Of a stretch of DNA of 30,293 nucleotides, positions 7,981-15,663 are shown in pieces. Positions within the stretch are counted from its first letter, which is position 1. The number at the start of each line of letters is the position of its first letter. Both the position numbers and the translations under genes were made by a program. The notes under the pieces are model-generated. The model was not told the DNA's origin. It ran no database searches and saw only the letters and a list, made by a program, of their open reading frames with translations. The stretch is taken from the NCBI GenBank assembly GCA_964539665.1, contig CAZIKB010000078.1:1-30293 (forward strand), given 5' to 3'. This stretch comes from CAZIKB01 sp964539665. Its GTDB lineage: Bacteria; Zhuqueibacterota; Zhuqueibacteria; Oceanimicrobiales; Oceanimicrobiaceae.

Positions 7981-8538
7981 TTAGCTTCTTTTTTTGAAAG
8001 GCATACCAAATGCTAATAACAATTCGTAAGCTTCCTCATCACTTTTGGCGGTCGTCACAAAAGTAATATCCATTCCACGAACGCGGTCTATTTTATCATA
8101 ATCAATTTCAGGAAATATAATTTGTTCTTTGATACCAAGTGAATAATTGCCACGTCCATCAAATGAACGATCAGCCAAACCACGAAAATCTCTAATTCTT
8201 GGAATAGCAATATTAACCAGCCTATCCAAAAATTCATACATTCTCCATTGACGTAAAAACACCTTGCAGCCAATTTTGTTCCCAGCTCTCAACTTGAAAT
8301 TTGAAATAGATCTTCTGGCTTTTGTAACTATAGGCTTTTGCCCGGTAACGATTGATAGGTCTTCAATAGACCGTTCTAAAAGTTTAGAATCTTGAATTGC
8401 TTCACCGACTCCCATATTTACTACAATTTTTTCAAGCTTCGGGACTTCCATAACATTTTTATACCCAAATCGCTTCATCAATTTGGGAATAACATTTTTC
8501 TTATATTCAGTAAGGAGTCTTGGTATATATTCAGCCAT
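7981..8538 (-). CDS. rplE: 50S ribosomal protein L5
   Basis: L5 binds 5S rRNA and contacts P-site tRNA in the central protuberance. The 185-aa product has the family motifs MEVPKLEKIVVNMGVGEAIQ, TGQKPIVTKARRSISNFKLR, RDFRGLADRSFDGRGNYSLG and GMDITFVTTAKSDEEAYELL. Length is typical (about 180). The nearest good Shine-Dalgarno-like run (AAAGGAAA) is rather far, about 15 bases, from the ATG, so initiation may rely on coupling to rplX, 29 bases upstream. Confidence 0.98.
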   Translation of the reverse strand: MAEYIPRLLTEYKKNVIPKLMKRFGYKNVMEVPKLEKIVVNMGVGEAIQDSKLLERSIEDLSIVTGQKPIVTKARRSISNFKLRAGNKIGCKVFLRQWRMYEFLDRLVNIAIPRIRDFRGLADRSFDGRGNYSLGIKEQIIFPEIDYDKIDRVRGMDITFVTTAKSDEEAYELLLAFGMPFKKRS

Positions 8539-8567
8539 TTTAATTTTGAATTTCCTTTCAACTTTTT

Positions 8568-8903
8568 TTAAGAAGAGCTCTGTATCATTTCACCACAATT
8601 CCTGCACACTTTACTTTTATTCCGTGAAGAACTTTCCCCATCTCCGATATACTTAATATTTGTACGGGTTGGAGTATTACATTTTGGACAAATTACCATA
8701 ACATTTGAAACGTGAATTGGAGCTTCCTTTTTTACAATTCCTCCTTGAGCCATTTTCGAAGACGGACGCATGTGTCTGTTAATAAAATTTACACCTTCAA
8801 CAATTACCCTTTTTTGCTCACGGAATACTTTTAGAACACGGCCCTTCTTACCTCGGTATTCTCCTGATAATACTAAAACTTGATCGTCCCGTCTGACGTG
8901 CAT
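8568..8903 (-). CDS. rplX: 50S ribosomal protein L24 with zinc ribbon
   Basis: L24 is an assembly-initiating 23S rRNA binder near the exit tunnel. The 111-aa product has the KOW motif at the N-terminus (DDQVLVLSGEYRGKKGRVLK) and the family segment EGVNFINRHMRPSSKMAQGG. The C-terminal part carries two CxxC pairs, C72/C75 (CPKC) and C100/C103 (CRNC), separated by 24 residues, forming a probable zinc ribbon that the shorter E. coli protein lacks in this form. GGAG lies 8 bases before the ATG. Confidence 0.97.
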   Translation of the reverse strand: MHVRRDDQVLVLSGEYRGKKGRVLKVFREQKRVIVEGVNFINRHMRPSSKMAQGGIVKKEAPIHVSNVMVICPKCNTPTRTNIKYIGDGESSSRNKSKVCRNCGEMIQSSS

Positions 8904-8931
8904 GGAAATTTCTCCGATATTTTAAAACTCT

Positions 8932-9300
8932 TTATAAAACCTCTGGAGCTAAAGAAACAATTTTCATAAATTGTTTATCTCGTAACTCTCTGGCAACTGG
9001 ACCAAAAATTCGAGTGCCTCTCGGTTCTTTTTGTTCATTAATTAAAACTGCTGCATTTTCATCAAATCGAATATATGACCCATCATATCTTCTTACTTCT
9101 TTTTTAGTTCTCACAATAACAGCTTTGCTGATTTCACCTTTTTTAATACCGCTTCCTGGAATGGCTGATTTTACAGAAACCATAATTTCGTCACCAATTC
9201 CAGCATACTTTTTTCTTGTGCTCCCAGACACCAAAATACACATTACTTTTTTAGCGCCGGTATTATCCGCTACATTCAATCTGCTATATTGCTGAATCAT
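8932..9300 (-). CDS. rplN: 50S ribosomal protein L14
   Basis: L14 forms part of an intersubunit bridge and is the binding site for silencing and release factors. The 122-aa product is the standard length and shows MIQQYSRLNVADNTGAKKVM at the N-terminus, then EISKAVIVRTKKEVRRYDGS, NAAVLINEQKEPRGTRIFGP and VARELRDKQFMKIVSLAPEV. Purine-rich GAGAG precedes the ATG. It starts the spc part of the cluster, only 24 bases after rpsQ, with no visible separate promoter. Confidence 0.98.
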   Translation of the reverse strand: MIQQYSRLNVADNTGAKKVMCILVSGSTRKKYAGIGDEIMVSVKSAIPGSGIKKGEISKAVIVRTKKEVRRYDGSYIRFDENAAVLINEQKEPRGTRIFGPVARELRDKQFMKIVSLAPEVL

Positions 9301-9324
9301 AATTCTCTCTGTTCTTCATAGGTG

Positions 9325-9582
9325 TTATTTAACTTTTTCCAGTACTTCTATTAAGCGCCATCTTTTCAATTTGCTTAAAGGCCGTACTTCCATTATTTTG
9401 ACCATGTCGCCTATCTCACATTGATTTTCTTCATCGTGAGCCATAAATTTCGATGTTTTCTTAAAATACTTTTTATACAAAGAATGTTTAACCAGTCGTT
9501 CTACAGATATGACAATACTTTTATCCATCTTATTAGAAACGACTTTACCAATTTTTGTTTTTCTCCTGCCGCGACTTTCCAT
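9325..9582 (-). CDS. rpsQ: 30S ribosomal protein S17
   Basis: S17 is an early-binding OB-fold protein of the 30S body. The 85-aa product has the family core RGRRKTKIGKVVSNKMDKSI, VISVERLVKHSLYKKYFKKT and GDMVKIMEVRPLSKLKRWRL. The internal AHDEENQCEIGD segment matches the family sequence. Length is typical. It lies 17 bases after rpmC and ends the S10 part of the cluster. Confidence 0.98.
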   Translation of the reverse strand: MESRGRRKTKIGKVVSNKMDKSIVISVERLVKHSLYKKYFKKTSKFMAHDEENQCEIGDMVKIMEVRPLSKLKRWRLIEVLEKVK

Positions 9583-9599
9583 CTCTATTCCATTAAATA

Positions 9600-9824
9600 T
9601 TATTCAGTAACATTCATATTTTTTGATGCTCGAATTCCAAGTTCAAATTCACGCAATACAGTTTTAATTCGTGCTATATCTTTTTTGACATCATTTAATC
9701 TTAGTGGATTGTCTAACTGATGCATTGCATGTTGAAATCTGAGATTGTACAATTCTTCTAATGAATCAGTAAGCCTCAACTCAATTTCTTCTTTAGTTAA
9801 TTCTTTAATTTCGGGCATTTTCAT
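9600..9824 (-). CDS. rpmC: 50S ribosomal protein L29
   Basis: L29 lies at the exit tunnel and takes part in docking of trigger factor and SRP. The 74-aa helical-hairpin product begins MKMPEIKELTKEEIELRLTD and contains LYNLRFQHAMHQLDNPLRLN, followed by the conserved KDIARIKTVLREFELG. It starts three bases after the rplP stop. A second ATG two codons in (MPEIKE) is a possible start, but MKMxEI is common in the family, so I keep the first. Confidence 0.96.
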   Translation of the reverse strand: MKMPEIKELTKEEIELRLTDSLEELYNLRFQHAMHQLDNPLRLNDVKKDIARIKTVLREFELGIRASKNMNVTE

Positions 9825-9827
9825 TTG

Positions 9828-10247
9828 CTATTCACCATAATCTGTGTGACTTATGAATTTGGTTTGACACGGTAACTTGTGAGCAGCCAGCCTAAGCGCT
9901 TCTTTGGCTAATTCTTCAGTTACGCCACCCAATTCAAATAACATTCTTCCCGGCTTTATCACAGCCACCCAATATTCTGGCGAACCTTTTCCTTTTCCCA
10001 TTCTTGTTTCAGCTGGCTTTTGGGTTACCGGTTTATCAGGAAAAATTCTTATCCAAACCTTACCACCCCTTTTTATATGTCTGGTCATGGCTACTCTGGC
10101 AGCTTCAATTTGTCTTGCGGTAATCCAGCCAACACTCATAGATTTCAATCCAAACTGTCCGAATGCTAATTTTGAACCTCTTACCGCTTTTCCCTTCATA
10201 CGTCCACGTTGGCGCTTGCGATATTTCACACGTTTAGGCATTAACAT
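9828..10247 (-). CDS. rplP: 50S ribosomal protein L16
   Basis: L16 contacts A-site tRNA and helps organise the peptidyl transferase centre. The 139-aa product begins MLMPKRVKYRKRQRGRMKGK, typical of the family, and contains FGLKSMSVGWITARQIEAAR, MTRHIKRGGKVWIRIFPDKP and MGKGKGSPEYWVAVIKPGRM. AGGAG lies eight bases before the ATG and overlaps the end of rpsC, whose stop is three bases upstream, so the two are likely coupled. Confidence 0.98.
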   Translation of the reverse strand: MLMPKRVKYRKRQRGRMKGKAVRGSKLAFGQFGLKSMSVGWITARQIEAARVAMTRHIKRGGKVWIRIFPDKPVTQKPAETRMGKGKGSPEYWVAVIKPGRMLFELGGVTEELAKEALRLAAHKLPCQTKFISHTDYGE

Positions 10248-10250
10248 AGG

Positions 10251-10889
10251 TTATACTCCTTGCGTCCCCAAAACTTCTCCTTTGCAAATCCAAACCTTGA
10301 CTCCGATTGCACCATAAGGTGTTCTGGCAGTTACTCTAGCATAATCAATATCAGCACGTAATGTATGTAACGGGATTCGACCATCTTTATAGTGTTCTCT
10401 GCGTGCCATTTCCGCCCCGCCTAATCGTCCTGAACATGCTATACGTACTCCTTCAGCTCCCATTCTCATTGTACTCATAACCGCTTTTTTCATAGCCCGT
10501 CTAAATGATATTTTTGCAGCTAATTGATATGCAATATTCTCGGCTACAAGATATGCATCTAATTCTGGTTTTTTTACTTCGTTAATATTTAGTTGGATTT
10601 CTTTTTCAGTAAGTCTTTGCAACTCTTCTTTTAATTTATCCACTTCCGCACCTTTCCTGCCAATGACTATCCCAGGTCTTGCTGTGTGGATACTTAATGT
10701 TATCCTTTGAGGTGTTCTTTCAATATAAATAGTAGAAATCCCTGAATTTTGCAGTCTTTTACGAATATACTTCCGAAGCATTAGATCTTCTTCTAATTTC
10801 TTAGCAAATTCCCGCTCATCATACCAGTTAGATTCCCAACCTCTTATAACACCTAACCTAAAACCTATAGGATTTGTTTTTTGGCCCAA
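10251..10889 (-). CDS. rpsC: 30S ribosomal protein S3 (TTG start)
   Basis: S3 forms the mRNA entry channel with S4 and S5 and has helicase-like activity. The 212-aa product begins MGQKTNPIGFRLGVIRGWES. The KH domain has its GxxG loop at G77-R78-K79-G80 in RPGIVIGRKG, and the C-terminal domain shows GAEGVRIACSGRLGGAEMAR and YGAIGVKVWICKGE. The start is TTG at 10889-10887, preceded by a very strong AGGAGG. No ATG preserves the conserved GQKTNP start, so TTG is the best call. Confidence 0.97.
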   Translation of the reverse strand: MGQKTNPIGFRLGVIRGWESNWYDEREFAKKLEEDLMLRKYIRKRLQNSGISTIYIERTPQRITLSIHTARPGIVIGRKGAEVDKLKEELQRLTEKEIQLNINEVKKPELDAYLVAENIAYQLAAKISFRRAMKKAVMSTMRMGAEGVRIACSGRLGGAEMARREHYKDGRIPLHTLRADIDYARVTARTPYGAIGVKVWICKGEVLGTQGV

Positions 10890-10907
10890 GGCTCCTCCTT
10901 AGTAAAA

Positions 10908-11264
10908 TTATTTATTTTTATCCGGTAAATCTGTTACTACAATAGTAATATGACATGTCGGGCGACGCATTCGCATAGCGCGACCCATAGAAGCTGCTCT
11001 AAATCTACGAAATGAAAATCCTTTATCAACATACGCTTCCTTGACAACTAAATTTTCAGGCTCAACCTTAGAAGCTCCTTCAATGTTTAAAATATTTGCC
11101 ACTGCAGACCTGAGTGTCCTTTCTATTGGCTGTGCAGCAGCCTTTTGAGTATAATGCAGAATATTTAAAGCCTTATCAACCTGAATGCCTCTAATTAAAT
11201 CAATGACCTGTCTCACCTTTCTTGGTGACTTTCTTACAAATTTTGCCACAGCGCGTGCTTCCAT
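10908..11264 (-). CDS. rplV: 50S ribosomal protein L22
   Basis: L22 lines the exit tunnel with its extended loop and is a macrolide-resistance site. The 118-aa product has VAKFVRKSPRKVRQVIDLIR at the N-terminus and, in the loop and C-terminal part, FRRFRAASMGRAMRMRRPTC HITIVV-type sequence with the conserved basic tip (GRAMRMRRPTCHI). Length is usual (about 110-120). The start has only a weak Shine-Dalgarno and lies 21 bases after rpsS. Confidence 0.97.
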   Translation of the reverse strand: MEARAVAKFVRKSPRKVRQVIDLIRGIQVDKALNILHYTQKAAAQPIERTLRSAVANILNIEGASKVEPENLVVKEAYVDKGFSFRRFRAASMGRAMRMRRPTCHITIVVTDLPDKNK

Positions 11265-11285
11265 AATTTCGTCTTTATTAATATT

Positions 11286-11576
11286 TTATGATTTTACTCT
11301 TGCTGATTTTTCCGCAGACTTGCCGCCATGCCCTCTAAATGTTCTTGTCGGCGAAAATTCTCCTAATTTATGCCCAACCATATTTTCTGATATATATACA
11401 GGTATAAATTTATTCCCATTATGGATAGCTAAAGTATGACCCACAAATTCTGGTGTAATCGTGGAACGTCTCGCCCATGTTTTCAAGACTTTTTTTTGAT
11501 TTGTCTTATTTAGCTCTTGTATCCGGGACTCAAGTCTCTCGTCAACATACGGACCTTTTTTTACTGATCTTGGCAT
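11286..11576 (-). CDS. rpsS: 30S ribosomal protein S19
   Basis: S19 is in the 30S head and forms a bridge with L5 beside S13. The 96-aa product begins MPRSVKKGPYVDERLESRIQ and has the family sequence WARRSTITPEFVGHTLAIHN, then GNKFIPVYISENMVGHKLGE and FSPTRTFRGH. Length is normal. AGGT precedes the ATG closely. It lies 11 bases after rplB in canonical order. Confidence 0.98.
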   Translation of the reverse strand: MPRSVKKGPYVDERLESRIQELNKTNQKKVLKTWARRSTITPEFVGHTLAIHNGNKFIPVYISENMVGHKLGEFSPTRTFRGHGGKSAEKSARVKS

Positions 11577-11587
11577 TTTTTACCTAA

Positions 11588-12415
11588 TTATCTTTTTTTT
11601 CGTTTATTAACTATATAGATATCTGATTTCTTTTTCCTCCTGGTATTGCCACCTTTTGCCGGCTTCCCCCAGGGTGAACATGGATGTCTTCCACCTGAAC
11701 TTCTGCCTTCACCACCACCCATCGGGTGATCAACAGGATTCATAGCAACTCCTCTTACATGGGGTCTTCTACCCATCCATCGAGATCTTCCTGCTTTACC
11801 AATAGATATATTCTCATGGTCTGTATTGCCAACCTGGCCGATGGTTGCTCGACATTCCTGCCTTACAATTCGCACTTCACCAGAAGGAAGTTTTAATTGG
11901 GCATAAACCCCTTCTTTTGCAACTAACTGGGCATAAGTCCCTGCACCTCTGGCTAACTGGCCACCCTTTTCTGCAACAAGTTCAATATTATGCACCAGAG
12001 TTCCTAAAGGAATGTTACTTAATTTCAGTGCGTTGCCAATCCGAATTTCGGCACCATCTCCCGATGATAGATGGTCTCCAATCTTTAAACCCAAGGGAGC
12101 AAGAATGTATCTTTTCTCTCCATCCACATAATTTAAAAGTGCTATATTGGCAGACCTGTTTGGGTCATATTCAATTGATGCTACTTTGGCCGGGATACCG
12201 TCCTTTTTGCGCTTGAAATCAATTATTCGATACGCACGTTTGTGGCCGCCTCCCCTGAAACGCGAAGTTATGTGACCATGATTATTGCGGCCTCCTGATT
12301 TTTTTAGAGGACTCAATAAAGATTTTTCAGGTTTGGAGCTAGTTATTTCCTCATTTTTGAGTACTGTACGGTGCCTTAATCCTGGTGTTATAGGCCTGAA
12401 AGTTTTTATTCCCAT
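11588..12415 (-). CDS. rplB: 50S ribosomal protein L2
   Basis: L2 is one of the most conserved large-subunit proteins, needed for subunit joining and peptidyl transfer. The 275-aa product has the conserved N-terminal segment GRNNHGHITSRFRGGGHKRA, the RNA-binding domain with VVNYVDGEKRYI-like sequence, and the signature GVAMNPVDHPMGGGEGRSSG; H230 corresponds to the functionally important His229 of E. coli. The residue after DHP is Met instead of the His found in E. coli, a form I recall from Bacteroidota and relatives. The C-terminus is lysine-rich. GGGAAC precedes the ATG. Confidence 0.98.
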   Translation of the reverse strand: MGIKTFRPITPGLRHRTVLKNEEITSSKPEKSLLSPLKKSGGRNNHGHITSRFRGGGHKRAYRIIDFKRKKDGIPAKVASIEYDPNRSANIALLNYVDGEKRYILAPLGLKIGDHLSSGDGAEIRIGNALKLSNIPLGTLVHNIELVAEKGGQLARGAGTYAQLVAKEGVYAQLKLPSGEVRIVRQECRATIGQVGNTDHENISIGKAGRSRWMGRRPHVRGVAMNPVDHPMGGGEGRSSGGRHPCSPWGKPAKGGNTRRKKKSDIYIVNKRKKR

Positions 12416-12427
12416 ATTGTTCCCTTA

Positions 12428-12733
12428 TCAACTTTGCTCTTTAAAAAAGTCAATTGTATATCCTTCCTTTAAACTCACGATCGCCTTTTTCCAATCCGCA
12501 CGGTTACCACGTGTTATCCCCTTACGCGTATTCATACGCTTGCTTTTACCTTTAACTTTTATTGTATGTACCTTTTCAACAAGCACATCAAACTTGCGTT
12601 CGACGGCTGTTTTAATTTCAATTTTGTTCGCTTGCAGGGCTACCTGAAAGGCGTATTTACTCTTGCTTTCCTGGAGAGCCAGCATTTTTTCAGTCAGTAT
12701 TGGCTTAATCAGTATAGCTTCTGTTAATTTCAT
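12428..12733 (-). CDS. rplW: 50S ribosomal protein L23
   Basis: L23 is at the exit tunnel and is the main docking site for trigger factor and SRP. The 101-aa product has the family motifs ILIKPILTEKMLALQESKSK, YAFQVALQANKIEIKTAVER and FDVLVEKVHTIKVKGKSKRM, followed by a basic C-terminus. The ATG overlaps the rplD stop (ATGA at 12733-12730), so translation is probably coupled. It is followed by rplB after 12 bases. Confidence 0.98.
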   Translation of the reverse strand: MKLTEAILIKPILTEKMLALQESKSKYAFQVALQANKIEIKTAVERKFDVLVEKVHTIKVKGKSKRMNTRKGITRGNRADWKKAIVSLKEGYTIDFFKEQS

Positions 12734-13359
12734 CCCGTTAAAACTCCCGATATTTTTTCAAATGCACCTTTTTGAATAACTAAGTGCTCACAATTTAGCA
12801 AATCATAAGTCGATTCTGACGCAGCCACCCTGATTTGTAATTTTTGAATATTTCTTCCTGCCCTAACAATCATAGGATCATCTTCGGTCAGAATTAAAAG
12901 AGTTTTTTGGGTACTAATCCCAAGAGACTGAAGGATGTTAAACATTTCTTTAGTCTTGGGATTTTTCAACTTAAAATCCTCGATGACCTTAATTTGATCG
13001 CTTTTAACCTTTTCAATATAAACTGAAATACGTGCCAGAGTTTTTACTTTTTTAGGAAGTTTCATCGTATAATCCCGAGGATGAGGCCCAAAAACTCTGC
13101 CACCGCCAACCCATATTGGGGATCGGGTGGTACCTGCTCTGGCAACACCTCTCCCTTTTTGTCGCCATGGTTTTTTCCCGCCACCACTTACCATAGACCT
13201 GGTCTTGGTAGCGGCCGTACCTTGCCTAAAATTAGCATTCTGAGCCTTTACCGCCAAGTATACTGAATGCATACTAGGTTGTTTTTTACTTATCTTTTCA
13301 GGAAATTTTACTTTATCTCCTGATTTTTTACCATCAATATTGTAGACGATTAACTCCAT
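12730..13359 (-). CDS. rplD: 50S ribosomal protein L4
   Basis: L4 lines the exit tunnel; in E. coli it also represses the S10 operon. The 209-aa product has the long tunnel loop SGGGKKPWRQKGRGVARAGT, then RSPIWVGGGRVFGPHPRDYT, and a globular domain ending in the conserved Asn-Cys/His-type segment. Length is typical. The start lies 10 bases after the rplC stop and is preceded by AAGGGG. Its stop overlaps the rplW start. There is no long S10 leader here for E. coli-type L4 control. Confidence 0.98.
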   Translation of the reverse strand: MELIVYNIDGKKSGDKVKFPEKISKKQPSMHSVYLAVKAQNANFRQGTAATKTRSMVSGGGKKPWRQKGRGVARAGTTRSPIWVGGGRVFGPHPRDYTMKLPKKVKTLARISVYIEKVKSDQIKVIEDFKLKNPKTKEMFNILQSLGISTQKTLLILTEDDPMIVRAGRNIQKLQIRVAASESTYDLLNCEHLVIQKGAFEKISGVLTG

Positions 13360-13369
13360 AACCCCTTGA

Positions 13370-13990
13370 TCAACCTTTTATTAAAATTAAGCCCATATTG
13401 GGGCCAGGCACTGAACCTATAACCATAATAATATTTTTATCCGTATCTACTTTTATTACTCGTTTATTTTTATTTGTAATTCTTGCATTACCCATCCGAC
13501 CCGACATCTTTATTCCCTTGAATACACGCGAAGGGTAAGATGATTGTCCCACCGAGCCAGGCGCTCTTAATCGATTACTTTGTCCGTGCGTTTTTGGTCC
13601 GCCTGCAAATCCATGCCTTTTAACTGTCCCCTGAAATCCTTTTCCTTTAGACCAGCCAGTGACTTCCACAATATTTCCTTCTGCAAAAATATCTACTTTC
13701 AGAGAGTCTCCAATTTTAAAGGAATCTGAGTTGCCTGAGGCTTTAAATTCCCTTAAAATCCGCTTCGGTTTAATCCCAGCCCTGGCAAAATGCCCCAACT
13801 CAGGTTTTGTTGTATTTTTTTCCTGCTTATCCTCAAAACCTAACTGAATTGCGTCATATCCATCGGTATCTACATTTTTAATTTGGGTAACAACACAGGG
13901 TCCAGCTTCAAGAATCGTTACAGGCAAATTTCTCCCTCTTTTATCAAAAACTCTTGTCATGCCAATTTTTCTACCGATTAAACCATTCAT
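13370..13990 (-). CDS. rplC: 50S ribosomal protein L3
   Basis: L3 is an early assembly protein whose loop reaches the peptidyl transferase centre. The 206-aa product begins MNGLIGRKIGMTRVFDKRGR and has the family signature VTGWSKGKGFQGTVKRHGFA, followed by GGPKTHGQSNRLRAPGSVGQ and GIKMSGRMGNARITNKNKRV. AAGGTG lies about 10 bases before the ATG. The 58-base gap to rpsJ holds a TATAAT but no matching -35 element. Confidence 0.98.
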   Translation of the reverse strand: MNGLIGRKIGMTRVFDKRGRNLPVTILEAGPCVVTQIKNVDTDGYDAIQLGFEDKQEKNTTKPELGHFARAGIKPKRILREFKASGNSDSFKIGDSLKVDIFAEGNIVEVTGWSKGKGFQGTVKRHGFAGGPKTHGQSNRLRAPGSVGQSSYPSRVFKGIKMSGRMGNARITNKNKRVIKVDTDKNIIMVIGSVPGPNMGLILIKG

Positions 13991-14048
13991 TAGTTAAATC
14001 ACCTTATCGTTCAAAGAAAGTTGTTTGTAAATTATAAATTGAGCCAGT

Positions 14049-14357
14049 TTAAACCTTTATTTCAACATCGACCCCGGCCGGTAATTCAAGCTTCATTAAA
14101 GCATCAACAGTTTTGGGAGTCGAATTTAAAATATCAATAAGTCTTTTATGTATACGAGTCTCAAACTGTTCACGTGATTTTTTATCAACATGTGGCGAAC
14201 GCAGTACAGTATACAATGATCGTTTTGTTGGTAACGGAACGGGACCAGATATTCCAGCCCCGGTTGCTTTTGCTGTCCTAATAATTTTATCCGTTGATTT
14301 ATCAATCAACCTGTGATCATACGCCTTGAGCTTTATTCTAATTTTCTGACCAACCAC
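14049..14357 (-). CDS. rpsJ: 30S ribosomal protein S10 (GTG start)
   Basis: S10 is in the 30S head and, as NusE, joins NusB and NusG in antitermination and transcription-translation coupling. The 102-aa product starts MVGQKIRIKLKAYDHRLIDK and contains the family motif GPVPLPTKRSLYTVLRSPHV, DKKSREQFETRIHKRL. The start is GTG at 14357-14355; GGAG lies ten bases upstream. A nearby ATG is out of frame. It lies 22 bases after tuf, a tuf-rpsJ arrangement seen in many phyla. Confidence 0.98.
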   Translation of the reverse strand: MVGQKIRIKLKAYDHRLIDKSTDKIIRTAKATGAGISGPVPLPTKRSLYTVLRSPHVDKKSREQFETRIHKRLIDILNSTPKTVDALMKLELPAGVDVEIKV

Positions 14358-14379
14358 TTAGCATATTCTCCAAATTAGA

Positions 14380-15570
14380 TTATTCTAATATTTTAGTGAC
14401 TACTCCAGCGCCTACAGTTCGTCCGCCCTCACGAACAGCAAACCGTAAACCTTCTTCCATCGCGATGGGAGATATTAGTTCTACCTCCATGTTGACGTTA
14501 TCACCAGGCATTACCATCTCTATTCCTTCTTCTAAATTAAGAATACCTGTTACATCAGTAGTTCTGAAATAGAATTGTGGACGATAGCCATTAAAAAACG
14601 GTGTGTGACGTCCGCCCTCTTCTTTTGTTAGAACATATACTTCGCCTTTAAATTTTGTGTGAGGAGTGATAGAAGCCGGTTTAGAAACAACCATACCTCT
14701 CTCGAGTTCATCTTTATCAACCCCTCGAAGTAATAGTCCAATATTATCGCCAGCTTCGCCATAATCTAATATTTTGCGAAACATTTCTACACCTGTGACA
14801 ACACTTTTTCTTTTGGCGCCAAGTCCAACTATTTCCACTTCATCACCAGTTTTAATTTGTCCACGTTCAATACGTCCTGTACCCACAGTGCCGCGCCCGG
14901 TAATACTGAACACATCTTCAACTGGCATAAGAAAAGGCTTATCCTTGTCGCGAACGGGGGTCGGTATATAACTATCTACCGCTTCCATTAATTCCAACAC
15001 CGATTTAGTTTTTTCTGCATCATCCGGATTCGCTAAAGCCTCTAAAGCGCTGCCAGGGACGATAGGTATATCGTCGCCCGGGAATTCATATTGGCTCAAC
15101 AACTCACGCAATTCCAGCTCAACTAATTCTAATAATTCCGGATCATCCACCATATCTACTTTGTTTAGATAGACTACCATAAACGGTACACCAACCTGCC
15201 GAGCAAGGAGAATATGCTCGCGTGTTTGCGGCATGGGACCATCAGCGGCGCTAACGACCAGAATTGCTCCATCCATTTGCGCAGCGCCGGTAATCATGTT
15301 CTTCACATAATCAGCATGACCTGGGCAATCAACATGAGCATAGTGCCGATTCTTAGTTTCGTATTCAACGTGCGCTGTGGCAATCGTGATACCCCGAGCT
15401 TTTTCTTCGGGTGCATTATCTATCGCATCAAAGCTCATGTAATCTGCCAATCCCTTTTTATTCAATATTAGAGTAATAGCCGAAGTCAAGGTTGTTTTGC
15501 CATGATCAACATGACCAATTGTTCCTACATTAACGTGGGGTTTGGTTCTTTCAAATTTCTGCTTCGACAT
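14380..15570 (-). CDS. tuf: Elongation factor Tu
   Basis: EF-Tu is the GTPase that delivers aminoacyl-tRNA to the ribosomal A site. The 396-aa product has all G motifs: P-loop GHVDHGKTT (19-27), switch I ARGITI, DCPGH (81-85, with catalytic H85) and NKVD (136-139). Domains 2 and 3 follow, ending REGGRTVGAGVVTKIL. GGAGG sits seven bases before the ATG. It follows fusA after a 93-base gap that contains a promoter candidate. It is the only tuf copy in the window; the tRNA-Thr/tRNA-Trp region upstream of secE, where some bacteria have a second copy, lacks one within view. Confidence 0.99.
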   Translation of the reverse strand: MSKQKFERTKPHVNVGTIGHVDHGKTTLTSAITLILNKKGLADYMSFDAIDNAPEEKARGITIATAHVEYETKNRHYAHVDCPGHADYVKNMITGAAQMDGAILVVSAADGPMPQTREHILLARQVGVPFMVVYLNKVDMVDDPELLELVELELRELLSQYEFPGDDIPIVPGSALEALANPDDAEKTKSVLELMEAVDSYIPTPVRDKDKPFLMPVEDVFSITGRGTVGTGRIERGQIKTGDEVEIVGLGAKRKSVVTGVEMFRKILDYGEAGDNIGLLLRGVDKDELERGMVVSKPASITPHTKFKGEVYVLTKEEGGRHTPFFNGYRPQFYFRTTDVTGILNLEEGIEMVMPGDNVNMEVELISPIAMEEGLRFAVREGGRTVGAGVVTKILE

Positions 15571-15634
15571 GATTTATCCTCCAATTTAATCCATTTTTTT
15601 GTTTTATTGTCAAAGACATAAAGCCTAACAGTTA

Positions 15635-15663
15635 AAAATATTTGAATTATGTTTATTAAACAA
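15635..15663 (-). promoter_or_regulatory. Weak candidate promoter upstream of tuf
   Basis: Directly after the fusA stop, the minus strand reads TTGTTT (15663-15658), a 17-base spacer and TATTTT (15640-15635). Both hexamers match consensus only in part, but the site also fits TTG-N20-TAnnTTT, the same layout as the candidate before rpsL. It would give a tuf leader of about 58 bases that retains the GGAGG. Extra tuf transcription is common because EF-Tu is needed in excess of ribosomal proteins. Confidence 0.25.

Noticed and set aside
8088..8273. Minus-strand frame inside rplE
   Set aside because: It is an out-of-frame shadow of the conserved L5 gene.
13991..14048. TATAAT in the rpsJ-rplC gap as a promoter for the S10 genes
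   Set aside because: No -35 hexamer at usable spacing and no extended -10 TG; the gap is AT-rich, so a chance match is likely.
15584..15613. Perfect TTGACA with TTAAAT 18 bases downstream before tuf
   Set aside because: Initiation would fall within or after the GGAGG of tuf, leaving almost no leader and no ribosome binding site, so it is unlikely to be the working promoter.
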